From positions 1 through 32,179 of the forward strand of contig CAMDFO010000056.1 of NCBI GenBank assembly GCA_945897515.1: DNA of 32,179 nt, written 5' to 3'. This DNA comes from Rhodoplanes serenus. GTDB taxonomy: Bacteria; Pseudomonadota; Alphaproteobacteria; Rhizobiales; Xanthobacteraceae. Positions 1 through 7,733 of the stretch are shown here, piece by piece (the first letter of the stretch is position 1; every line of letters starts with the position of its first letter). The position numbers and the translations under genes were made by a program. Under the pieces are notes generated by a model. That model worked only from the letters and a program-made list of their open reading frames with translations, was not told the origin of the DNA and did no database searches.

Positions 1-1
1 C

Positions 2-343
2 GACTGCGCGCCGATCCCGCTCGCGGACGCCAGTGCCGATCGCGTCGTGTGCCTCGGTGTCCTGGACTATCTGCTGGACCCACTGGAATTCTGCCGGGAG
101 TTGGCGCGGATCACGCGCGCCGGCGGGCTCGTGCTGGTCACGGCGCCGAAGAATCCGAGTCTTTTCATGTTTCTGCGATGGTCCACAGCGTTCCGCCGCG
201 GCGTCAGCGGAATGCCGCCAATCGTGTCCATTCTCGACCGGGGCGAGATGGAAAAAGTGCTGCGGGATTCAGGCCTCGAACCAGTCCGACTGGGCTCGAT
301 CTGGACCACCATGTGGCTTGCGGTCGCGCGCAAACCGGCATGA
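2..343 (+). CDS. SAM-dependent methyltransferase, C-terminal part (5' end outside window)
   Basis: An open frame enters from the left edge and ends with TGA at 341-343, giving about 113 residues. The visible part matches the second half of a class I SAM methyltransferase. It has a PLADASADRVVCLGVLDYL stretch, equivalent to the usual P-F-x-D-x-S-FD motif, then the helix LEFCRELARITRAGG and the strand LVLVTAPKN. This is the post-motif-I half of the Methyltransf_11/25 fold. The SAM-binding glycine motif lies upstream of the window. A second methyltransferase begins 34 bases downstream on the same strand, so the two are probably cotranscribed. The substrate is unknown; a sugar or a lipid-linked intermediate is inferred from the neighbours. 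Confidence 0.75.
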   Translation, partial: DCAPIPLADASADRVVCLGVLDYLLDPLEFCRELARITRAGGLVLVTAPKNPSLFMFLRWSTAFRRGVSGMPPIVSILDRGEMEKVLRDSGLEPVRLGSIWTTMWLAVARKPA

Positions 344-377
344 TCGAACGGGTGGGCCCCCGCCGGTTGTCGAGCGC

Positions 378-1109
378 ATGAATCCGGACACTTACGCCGC
401 GGAAAGCAAATTCGAACGCGACCATTGGTGGTTCAATGGCCGGCGCAGGCTTTTCCTACGTATGATCGAGAAGCACGCGTCGAGCCGCGATGCGTCGATA
501 TTGGACGTCGGGACAAGCACCGGCGGCACCCTGCGCGCCCTGGCGTCGCAGGGCTACCACAATCTTGCGGGGCTCGAACTGAGCGAAGAGGCGATCCGCT
601 TTTGCCAGGCGCAGGGCCTGGACCAGGTTAAACTGGGCGATGTTTGCGACATGCCGTTCGAGGATGGCCGGTTTGATTTTGTGATCGCCTCCGACGTCAT
701 CGAGCATGTGGACGATGATGTGAAGGCGGCGCGCGAGGTGCGGCGCGTTCTGAAGCCGGGGCGGCATGGCATATTCACGGTACCGGCGTTCAAAATGCTG
801 TGGAGCCGCCAGGACGACATCGCCCGCCACAAGCGCCGCTACCGGCTGCGCGAGTTCCTCAACTGCTTGCGGCAGGCGGAGCTCGAGATCGTCGAGATCT
901 ATTATTTCAACTATCTGCTGTTCCTGCCGATATTGGCCGCACGGACCGCATTCAAGGTTCTAGGCATGAAGGTCGAGAACGAGAACGAACTCAATTCTTC
1001 GGCGGAAAACCGGCTGTTCTCCAAGATCTTTACTGTCGACGTCGACACGGCGCGGCATATTCATCCGCCGTTCGGCGTTTCCATTTTCGCGTTGGTGCGG
1101 CGGGAATAG
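378..1109 (+). CDS. class I SAM-dependent methyltransferase
   Basis: This 243-residue protein starts at the ATG at 378; the frame is open further upstream, but that part has no methyltransferase character. The SAM-binding motif ILDVGTSTGGT is at residues 41-51 and the acidic loop of motif II follows (GLELSEEAI). The motif IV region reads FDFVIASDVIEHVDDD at about 98-113, and RVLKPG follows, which is typical of Methyltransf_11/23 proteins. The leading Y-x8-ER-DHWWFNGRR stretch is common in methyltransferases of polysaccharide loci that act on sugars or lipid-linked saccharides. The hydrophobic stretch IYYFNYLLFLPILAAR near residue 175 may be a membrane-associating helix. The acceptor cannot be told from sequence. 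Confidence 0.85.
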   Translation: MNPDTYAAESKFERDHWWFNGRRRLFLRMIEKHASSRDASILDVGTSTGGTLRALASQGYHNLAGLELSEEAIRFCQAQGLDQVKLGDVCDMPFEDGRFDFVIASDVIEHVDDDVKAAREVRRVLKPGRHGIFTVPAFKMLWSRQDDIARHKRRYRLREFLNCLRQAELEIVEIYYFNYLLFLPILAARTAFKVLGMKVENENELNSSAENRLFSKIFTVDVDTARHIHPPFGVSIFALVRRE

Positions 1110-1310
1110 CCAAAGTTCAAATGAACAGTCCCTCAAGACACGAACGGCTAGCCGGGGCGATCGCATCACCTGTATCGATGCGCCCGGCGAGGCCTTGGCC
1201 CCCGATGCTGACAACGACATCTGCAGGTTACAGTTGAGCCGTGATCGACACGAAACCTGCGCCCTGACCGTCCTGTCAAACTCAGTACCTATTCCATTGC
1301 GAGAAAACTC

Positions 1311-2438
1311 ATGATCGATGAAATTCCCCTGTGCCGTCCCAGCATCGGCGAAGATGAGATTCAGGCGATCGCCGATGTGTTCCGCAGCGGCTGGTTGGCG
1401 CACGGCGAGTACAATCACAAGTTCGAGGCACTCTTCGCCAAGACCATCGGCGTGCCGCACGCCATCGCGATGAACTCCTGCACGTCGGCGCTGGAAGTCG
1501 CGCTGAAGGTGGCGGGAATAAAGGGAGAGGTGATCGTCCCCAGCATGACCTGGGTCGCGACCGCGAACGTGGTCAAAACCGCAGGCGGGACGCCGGTGTT
1601 CTGCGAGGTCGATCCGGCGACGCGAAACGTCACCGCAGCGACCATTGCGGCCTGTCTCACACCCCGGACAGAAGCCGTCATCGTCGTGCATTTCGGCGGG
1701 CAGCCCTGCGCCATGGACGATATCGTGATGCTTTGCAATTCAAAGAATCTTTTTCTGGTGGAGGACAGCGCCGAGACTCTCGGTGCGACGTGGCAGGGGC
1801 GTCAAGCGGGCTCCTTCGCGGTTGGCTGCTTTTCTTTCTTTCCCACCAAGAACATCACCACCGGCGAAGGCGGCATGTTGACCTGCACCGACGAGGCGTT
1901 CCAGCGTAAGGCTCGCATGATGATCTCCCACGGCGTGTCGAGCACGACCTTCGCGCGGGAGCGCAAGGAGCGGCCGTGGATTCGTGCCGCCGAAATGGCG
2001 GGCCATAATTTTCGCATGCCCAATCCGCTTGCCGCGCTGGGGCTGAGCCAATTGAAGAAGCTTGCCGACTTGAACGCGCGCCGGAACAAGATCGCCGATC
2101 GCTATCGCGCAAGCCTGGTCAGCCTGCCGCTCAAACTGCCGGAGATCGCCGCGGGTGCGACGCACGTCTATCAGATGTTCACGATTGAGGTGGACGAGGC
2201 GGTGCGCAATCCGGCCCTCCACGCGCTCAGGGCCGACAATATCGGCGCTAGCGTTCATTTCGATCCACCGGTCCACCTGCAGCCGGCCTATACCGCCGAC
2301 GGGTGGGGTGAGGGTGATCTTCCTGAAACGGAAGGGCTGGCGCGCCGGCTGATCACGCTGCCGATGTATCCGGACATGAGCGAGGGGGATGTGGAGCGCG
2401 TCGGCACCTCGCTAGCGCGCGCTCTCTCAACCCGCTGA
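1311..2438 (+). CDS. DegT/DnrJ/EryC1-family PLP aminotransferase (ArnB-like)
   Basis: This 375-residue sugar aminotransferase would convert a keto-sugar nucleotide to an amino sugar, with PLP bound to Lys180 in FSFFPTKNITTGEGGM. The PSMTWVATAN block at 77-86, the EDSAETLG block at 151-158 and the late LPMYPDMS block all have close counterparts in ArnB, the UDP-4-amino-4-deoxy-L-arabinose aminotransferase. The segment NIGASVHFDPPVHLQPAY also parallels ArnB's substrate-side loop. GDP-perosamine synthases share part of this pattern, so the exact sugar is open. About 200 bases separate it from the upstream methyltransferase, and I see only a weak ribosome site (GAGAA). Its 3' end overlaps the convergent glycosyltransferase by 12 bases. 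Confidence 0.85.
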   Translation: MIDEIPLCRPSIGEDEIQAIADVFRSGWLAHGEYNHKFEALFAKTIGVPHAIAMNSCTSALEVALKVAGIKGEVIVPSMTWVATANVVKTAGGTPVFCEVDPATRNVTAATIAACLTPRTEAVIVVHFGGQPCAMDDIVMLCNSKNLFLVEDSAETLGATWQGRQAGSFAVGCFSFFPTKNITTGEGGMLTCTDEAFQRKARMMISHGVSSTTFARERKERPWIRAAEMAGHNFRMPNPLAALGLSQLKKLADLNARRNKIADRYRASLVSLPLKLPEIAAGATHVYQMFTIEVDEAVRNPALHALRADNIGASVHFDPPVHLQPAYTADGWGEGDLPETEGLARRLITLPMYPDMSEGDVERVGTSLARALSTR

Positions 2439-3167
2439 AGGATTCTTCGGGGCGCCGGGTTGCGGCAAGTCGTAGTGGCCCATGTGGTAGCGGCCGAAAA
2501 ACCGCAGCAACTCGATCGGACCGAGCAGAATTTTCTTCCAGGTCTTGTATTTCGATTGCCCGGTGTCGCGCCGCCGGTGGTGAACGAACACTTGCTCCAC
2601 GCGCGCCGCACCCCGGCGCAATGCGATCAGCGGCAGATAGCGATGATCGTTCGGCCGCATGGGGATGTCCTTGACGCAGCCGGCACGGAAGGCGATGAAG
2701 CTTCCTGAAAACGACCGGACTGGCGCGTTGAACAGCAGCAGTACGAAAAGGTCGTAGGTCGTCGTCAGAAGCTTGTCGAAGAAATTGTGCTTTCGTTCGT
2801 CGCGAAAGCCGATGACCAGATCGACACCGTCGTCGATCTTGGCAAGGAATGCCGGCAGGTCGGCGGGATTGTCCTGCAGGTCGGCGTCCATGCGGATGAT
2901 CCATTCGCCCGTCGCTTCGGCAAATCCGACGAGGAATGCGCCGGTCTGGCCGCCACGTTCCTTCAGTTGCAGCAGGCGAAGCCACTGAAACTGTGCAGCG
3001 GCCTGTCGCACGATTTGGACGCTGTTGTCGGTCGAGCAGTCGTCGACCAGCAGAACTTCGAAGCAGCGGCTGAGCGGCTTCACCGCCTCGGCCATGCCGG
3101 CAATCAGTGTGGGAAGGCACTCCGCCTCATTATGAAACGGGATCACGATCGAAGCGGAGCGTTCCAT
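2427..3167 (-). CDS. family 2 glycosyltransferase, DPM1/ArnC-like
   Basis: This 246-residue cytoplasmic GT2 enzyme has SIVIPFHNEAECL at 6-18, VDDCSTDNS at 41-49 and the metal/nucleotide-binding MDADLQDNPADLP with D94-A-D96. RGGQTGAFLVGF is the usual donor-site helix. The pattern is that of polyprenyl/dolichyl-phosphate sugar synthases such as DPM1, ArnC and GtrB. The two C-terminal membrane helices of ArnC and GtrB are absent, which fits its shorter length and makes it DPM1-like. A likely role is to charge a polyprenyl phosphate with one sugar for a GT-C transferase such as the gene at 6282. It sits 8 bases downstream of the epimerase gene on the same strand, so the two probably form an operon. 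Confidence 0.85.
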   Translation of the reverse strand: MERSASIVIPFHNEAECLPTLIAGMAEAVKPLSRCFEVLLVDDCSTDNSVQIVRQAAAQFQWLRLLQLKERGGQTGAFLVGFAEATGEWIIRMDADLQDNPADLPAFLAKIDDGVDLVIGFRDERKHNFFDKLLTTTYDLFVLLLFNAPVRSFSGSFIAFRAGCVKDIPMRPNDHRYLPLIALRRGAARVEQVFVHHRRRDTGQSKYKTWKKILLGPIELLRFFGRYHMGHYDLPQPGAPKNPSAG

Positions 3168-3175
3168 GCGGCGTT

Positions 3176-4177
3176 TCAGTGTTCGGCCGGCAGCAGCAGG
3201 TGCTCACGCATGAATGCGACGTATTCGGCGACGCCTTTTGACAGCGTGTATTGCGGCTCGTAGCCGATCAGCTTTCGTGCCTTCTCGATCGACAACGTGC
3301 CGCGTTTTGGGCGGAATGCGTCGCGCTCGGTGATTTCATATTTAACTCCGGGAACGTGCTCCTGGATGCACTTGACGAAATCCAATAGCGTGGCGGCGTG
3401 ACCGGCGGTGATGTTGAATGTTTCTCCGGCTCCCTTGGGCCGTGTCGCGGCAAGGACAAAGCCCTTCGCGATATCCTTGATGTAGGTGAAATCCAGCGCT
3501 TCTTGCGCGCCCTGCACGTTCAGTTTTTCGCCGCGCAGCGCCTTTTCGATGAAAATCTGGCTGACCCGCCGGTTCATGTCGGTCGGGCCATAGACGGCCG
3601 ACGGGCGCACGATAGAGAATGGAATATTGAAGAAGTTGCCGAGGCCGCGAGTCACGATCTCGCCGCCCAGCTTCATTGTGCCGTAGACTTCCTTCGGGTT
3701 GGTTGGATGTTCTTCGGTTGCCGGATCGGTAACGAAATCGCCGTACACCATGCTTGACGACGCATAAATGAATCGTTCCGGATGATACCCGTTGATCTGC
3801 GAAAGCTCGTTGATCATCTCGAGCAGACTGCCGGTCGCGTCAACGCTGCCCTCGCGCGCTTCCTCCACATTGAGGTTGTTCGGCTTGGCCAGCGGCAGCG
3901 CGGCGAGATGAAAGATGTACTTTGGCCGATAGCGATTGAGCAGACGCACCAGCAGCGCGCCGAATTTGGGTTCGCCGCGCTCGACGATCACCCTGTCTTC
4001 GACCGGCTTGAGCCGCAGCGATCGATAATCGGTAAAGCCGGGACGGGCAGAGTCGGTGTAGCGCCCGAAATGGTCGAGCAGCACCACGTTGTCGACGTGG
4101 CCTTCCGTGATAAGGCACTGCGCAATATGCGAACCGATAAAGCCCGCACCGCCGGTGATCAACGCATGAGTTGTCAT
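3176..4177 (-). CDS. NAD-dependent epimerase/dehydratase (extended SDR)
   Basis: This 333-residue extended short-chain dehydrogenase begins MTTHALITGGAGFIGSHIA, with the NAD-binding GGAGFIG at 9-15. The catalytic Ser is in YASSSMVYG (about 140-146) and the Tyr165-x3-Lys169 pair is in EVYGTMKLGGE. SAVYGP and the FTYIKDIAKG stretch are characteristic of GalE-like NDP-sugar epimerases and dehydratases. The substrate is probably a UDP- or dTDP-sugar. It could be a 4-epimerase or one step of the route feeding the ArnB-like aminotransferase nearby; I cannot separate these. It is the first gene of a two-gene minus-strand unit and is transcribed away from the asparagine synthase gene at 4352. Confidence 0.85.
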   Translation of the reverse strand: MTTHALITGGAGFIGSHIAQCLITEGHVDNVVLLDHFGRYTDSARPGFTDYRSLRLKPVEDRVIVERGEPKFGALLVRLLNRYRPKYIFHLAALPLAKPNNLNVEEAREGSVDATGSLLEMINELSQINGYHPERFIYASSSMVYGDFVTDPATEEHPTNPKEVYGTMKLGGEIVTRGLGNFFNIPFSIVRPSAVYGPTDMNRRVSQIFIEKALRGEKLNVQGAQEALDFTYIKDIAKGFVLAATRPKGAGETFNITAGHAATLLDFVKCIQEHVPGVKYEITERDAFRPKRGTLSIEKARKLIGYEPQYTLSKGVAEYVAFMREHLLLPAEH

Positions 4178-4233
4178 AGGTACATCATTGAGAAATTGAG
4201 GAAATTTGCTGAAGAAGCCGTATCATTTCCGCT

Positions 4234-4248
4234 CCTTGCCTGGCAAGG
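4234..4248. promoter_or_regulatory. 15-bp perfect palindrome in divergent intergenic region (candidate operator)
   Basis: CCTTGCC, one T, then GGCAAGG gives two 7-bp arms that are exact reverse complements. It lies between the divergent epimerase (ending at 4177) and asparagine synthase (starting at 4352) genes. The single-base spacer is too short for a stable RNA hairpin, so a dimeric repressor or activator site is more likely if it is functional. No recognised consensus was matched, and chance occurrence is possible. Confidence 0.3.
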
Positions 4249-4351
4249 CTGGCGTGCGCGGAAACCCGCTCTTGTGGCGGGCGAAATGCTAATAGGACCG
4301 GGCGCCTCGCCGTGAGCCCCGCGGCTGCCTTGTTGCCGGAGATCTAATCCT

Positions 4352-6277
4352 TTGTGCGGTATTGCTGGTGAAGTTGTAACCGGGGCTGGGGCGCCCAGCC
4401 GCGAGGCGCTCGCGCGCATCCTCGATGGGCTCCGCCACCGCGGACCGGACGGCGAGGGCATCTACATCGACGGGCGGGTCGCGCTCGGCCACCGCAGACT
4501 GACGATTATCGATCTCAGCGACAAGTCTGCTCAGCCGATGCTCGATTCCGACAGCGGATGCGTGGTCACCTACAACGGTGAACTCTACAACTACGTCGAA
4601 TTGCGCCAGGAGCTTGCGGCGCGCGGCCACAAATTCCGCACCGAAGGAGATACAGAAGTTCTTCTGCGGTCCTATCTCGAATGGGGCCAGGATGCGGTTT
4701 CACGCTTCGACGGCATGTTCGCCTTCGCCATTTTCGATCCGCGGCGGCGGCGGCTGTTTGCCGCGCGCGACGCTGCCGGTCAGAAGCCGTTGATATATTA
4801 TCACGGCGCAGGCCGGCTTGTTTTTGCCTCCGAACTTGCTGCGCTCATGCAGCATCCTGCGGTCCCCCGCGCGATCGATCGGGAGGCGGTCTGCCACTAT
4901 TTGGTCTATGAAGGCTTTACCAACGAACAGACCGTCATCGGTGGGATACGCAGGCTCCCGCCCGGTTCTCACCTGACGTTCAATATTGAGTCCGGCACGA
5001 TCGATATAAAGCAGTACTGGCGTCCTACGATTGCCAACGAATCGAACTCGCGCGCGGAGCCCGACGATCGGGACTTCGCTTCGGTCGAGTCGGTTCTGCG
5101 CGAAGCAGTGTCCCGGCACCTGCGCAGCGATGTTCCAGTCGGGATCTACCTCAGCGGCGGTATCGATTCAAACCTGATAACGCAGCTTGCGTGCGACGTA
5201 CGTGATCCTCGCGAGATTCGCACGTTCACGGTGCGGCATACGGACCCTTCCTTCGACGAGGCCGATGAAGCGCGATGGACGGCCAACCGGCTTGGCACGC
5301 AACATCACGAGACCACTCTCACGCCCGAACGCGTTCTCGAAAGCGTGCCGAACATTCTCGCGGCACTGGATGAGCCGCTGGCCGACCCGGGCCTTGTGTC
5401 GATTTATCAGGTCGCTCGCTTCGCGTCGGAGCATGTGAAGGTGGTACTGTCGGGCGACGGAGGGGACGAGTTTTTCTTCGGCTACGCGCCATTCCACGTC
5501 TGGCGGCAGTCGCAGGCGTTGGCCGCCATGCCGAATTGGGTCACGCGCGGTATCCTCAAGCCGATGATCGACCAGCTGCCCGCGCAATACGGCTATATGG
5601 GCGCCTTCTACAAGGCGCAGACCTTCGCGCGGGGTCTGGGTTTGCCAGAGCCCATCCGTAACATCTCCTGGCTTGGCGCCTTTATTCCGCAGGAACTGCG
5701 CGATCTGTTTCAAGGCGCGGACGGCCTGTCCATGCTGGCGCCGGGCGAGAACGGCATCGCGCGCGTCTACGAGCCGGTGATGAAGGTCTACGATGCCGCG
5801 GCGGGCGTCAGCCCGCTTCATCGTCTCGCGCTCGAATACCAATCGATCTATCTACCGGGCAGCATCTGCGCGCATTCCGACAAAGCCAACATGATGCATT
5901 CGCTCGAGGCGCGCAGCCCCTTGCTGGACCCCATGGTGATGGAGATGGCCAATGCGTTGCCGTTGCGATGGAAGCTGCGCGGCGGCAAGGGTAAATGGAT
6001 TTTGCGCCGCTATCTCGAACGCCGGCTCGGACCGTCGGTTGGCCGGCGCGCGAAACGCGGCTTCACCGTCCCGATCGCCCACTGGTTGCGCGGGCCGCTG
6101 AAGCGGTTGGCCGAGCAATTGCTCTCGCCAGATGCCATTCGGGCCAGCGGCCACTTCAATGTCGACGAAGTGCAGCGCTTGTGGCGTGAACATCAGGAGG
6201 GGCGCCGGAACAACTACAAGAAACTCTGGGCGCTGGTGGTGCTTCAGTCGTGGCAGCAGCGGGTGATCGGACTTTGA
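4352..6277 (+). CDS. AsnB-type glutamine-dependent amidotransferase (asparagine synthase family), copy 1
   Basis: This 641-residue protein has an N-terminal Ntn glutaminase domain (1 to about 210) and a C-terminal synthetase domain. It starts at TTG 4352, with GGAG at 4338-4341. The start is fixed by family chemistry: Cys2 must become the N-terminal nucleophile, and the frame reads MCGIAGE. The glutaminase residues Arg49, Asn75-Gly-Glu77 and Asp100 are present, and so is the ATP pyrophosphatase loop SGGIDS at 268-273, with LSGDGGDE downstream. The block after the glutaminase domain reads ARDAAGQKP instead of the usual ARDRFGxKP. In polysaccharide loci such proteins often amidate uronic acids rather than aspartate; that role is an inference here. 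The GT-C gene follows after 4 bases, so the two are probably cotranscribed. Confidence 0.9.
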   Translation: MCGIAGEVVTGAGAPSREALARILDGLRHRGPDGEGIYIDGRVALGHRRLTIIDLSDKSAQPMLDSDSGCVVTYNGELYNYVELRQELAARGHKFRTEGDTEVLLRSYLEWGQDAVSRFDGMFAFAIFDPRRRRLFAARDAAGQKPLIYYHGAGRLVFASELAALMQHPAVPRAIDREAVCHYLVYEGFTNEQTVIGGIRRLPPGSHLTFNIESGTIDIKQYWRPTIANESNSRAEPDDRDFASVESVLREAVSRHLRSDVPVGIYLSGGIDSNLITQLACDVRDPREIRTFTVRHTDPSFDEADEARWTANRLGTQHHETTLTPERVLESVPNILAALDEPLADPGLVSIYQVARFASEHVKVVLSGDGGDEFFFGYAPFHVWRQSQALAAMPNWVTRGILKPMIDQLPAQYGYMGAFYKAQTFARGLGLPEPIRNISWLGAFIPQELRDLFQGADGLSMLAPGENGIARVYEPVMKVYDAAAGVSPLHRLALEYQSIYLPGSICAHSDKANMMHSLEARSPLLDPMVMEMANALPLRWKLRGGKGKWILRRYLERRLGPSVGRRAKRGFTVPIAHWLRGPLKRLAEQLLSPDAIRASGHFNVDEVQRLWREHQEGRRNNYKKLWALVVLQSWQQRVIGL

Positions 6278-6281
6278 ACGC

Positions 6282-7733
6282 ATGAAGCTCGATCGCGGAA
6301 TCCTCGTTATCGCCGCCATCGCAATCGCGGCGCGGCTGGTGTTCGCCCTGGCGTTCCCGACCGGCGGCGGCGACTGGGATATCTACGAAACGGTTGCGGA
6401 AAACATTATTCGCGGCTGCGGCGTCTCGCTGTCGCCGCCCGGCGGCAGCGAGTGCATTCCGCATTACGGTGGCAACCATCTGCCGGGATACCCGGCATTC
6501 GTCGCACTGGTCTGGAGCGTGTCGGCGCATTCCGACATGGCCGTGCGCGTGGCGCAAATCCTGCTATACGCTCTTGCGCTGGGGCGTCTGGTCGCAGCCG
6601 CGGAGCTTTATTCCGGATCGCGGCGGGCCGCCCTGGTGATTGGCGTGGTCATGGCGCTATCGCCGCTGCAGATAGCCTGGCCGCGCTACACGCAGACCGA
6701 AACGCTGTCCCTTGCCGCTGTCGTGTGGACGTTCGCGGAAATTCTCGCGTCGTTGGCCGAGCGTCGATTGCGTGTTGTGCCGCTCGGGCTTGCGATCGTC
6801 GCGGCGACCTTTATCCGTTTGGATGGCATTCTGCTCTGCATTCCCGCAGCCATCACGGGCTTCATTCTACACCGCCCGGTCGTAGCGATCCGGCGCGGAG
6901 CCGTTGCCGCGCTGATCGTGGTGCTGCCGATTGCCGGCTGGACTGTCCGCAACGCCGTGCTCGGGGTGAATCTGGTGCCACTCGGCATGGTGCTGCCGAA
7001 AAATGCTCCGACGCCGTACGGCTATATCGCCTGGGGCGCCACCTGGGTCAGCGAGGAGTACCAACGTGTGGGGTGGGCATGGCCGGTCAACCGCATGAAA
7101 CATGCCGGCATCACCATCGACAACAAGGCGTACGATTCCCGCGCGGAGAGGGACATGGTCGAGGGTTGGCTCAAGGAATTGGCCCAATACCAGGACGAGT
7201 CTTTCCCGCCCGAACTCGACCGGCGCTTCGCGGAACTGGCGCGCGAACGCAGCCAGCGGGCACCCCTGCGCACCTATCTCTGGCTGCCGGCGGAGCGCGC
7301 TCTGGCGCTGTGGAAGAACCCCTTCTCGAGCTTCGGCTGGCCTAACGAACTGCCGGCGGTCAGCGGCCAGGAGCGGGTGGATGCGGTGCGGGGTGGCGGG
7401 GCGCTCGTCGATCTGGCCCGTCGCTATCCGGTGCAGGCGGTCACCAAGGCTTTGACCGCTGGGTACCGCTTTATCCTGCTGGGTGCCTTTATCGTAGCGG
7501 TCGGGCTGTCCCTGCGCCGGAAGCATGCGGAAATCCGGCCGGTGGTCTGGATCGTGGTGACGTGGGTTGTCACGCGCACGTTGTTCTTCGCCGTCACCAA
7601 CAACGTCGAGACCCGCTACACCGCGCCGACCATCCCGGCGCTCGAAATCGTGGTCGTTCTCGCGGCGTTTTCCGTTGCCAGCCGCCGGCGGCGTTTTGGA
7701 TCGGGCGAGTCACAAGGCGCCGGCCGGCTTTAA
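6282..7733 (+). CDS. GT-C/ArnT-like integral membrane glycosyltransferase
   Basis: This 483-residue polytopic membrane protein has a first helix at about 6-24. A short periplasmic loop with acidic Asp31 and Asp33 (GGGDWDIYE) follows, and then NHLPGYP at 65-71. An acidic pair just after the first helix followed by an H-x-P-x-YP motif is the layout of GT-C enzymes of the GT39/GT83 (PMT/ArnT) type. These use a polyprenyl-phosphate sugar as donor on the periplasmic face. Many further hydrophobic helices follow to about residue 215. A soluble region lies at about 230-380, and more helices come before the arginine-rich C-terminus. The gene lies 4 bases after the amidotransferase. Its stop overlaps the convergent fusion gene within TTAA at 7730-7733. 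A possible donor supplier is the GT2 at 2427. Confidence 0.75.
   Translation: MKLDRGILVIAAIAIAARLVFALAFPTGGGDWDIYETVAENIIRGCGVSLSPPGGSECIPHYGGNHLPGYPAFVALVWSVSAHSDMAVRVAQILLYALALGRLVAAAELYSGSRRAALVIGVVMALSPLQIAWPRYTQTETLSLAAVVWTFAEILASLAERRLRVVPLGLAIVAATFIRLDGILLCIPAAITGFILHRPVVAIRRGAVAALIVVLPIAGWTVRNAVLGVNLVPLGMVLPKNAPTPYGYIAWGATWVSEEYQRVGWAWPVNRMKHAGITIDNKAYDSRAERDMVEGWLKELAQYQDESFPPELDRRFAELARERSQRAPLRTYLWLPAERALALWKNPFSSFGWPNELPAVSGQERVDAVRGGGALVDLARRYPVQAVTKALTAGYRFILLGAFIVAVGLSLRRKHAEIRPVVWIVVTWVVTRTLFFAVTNNVETRYTAPTIPALEIVVVLAAFSVASRRRRFGSGESQGAGRL

Noticed and set aside
1121..1237. Small ORF (39 codons) in the gap after the second methyltransferase
   Set aside because: No ribosome site, signal or known pattern; the 201-bp gap shows nothing else I can name.
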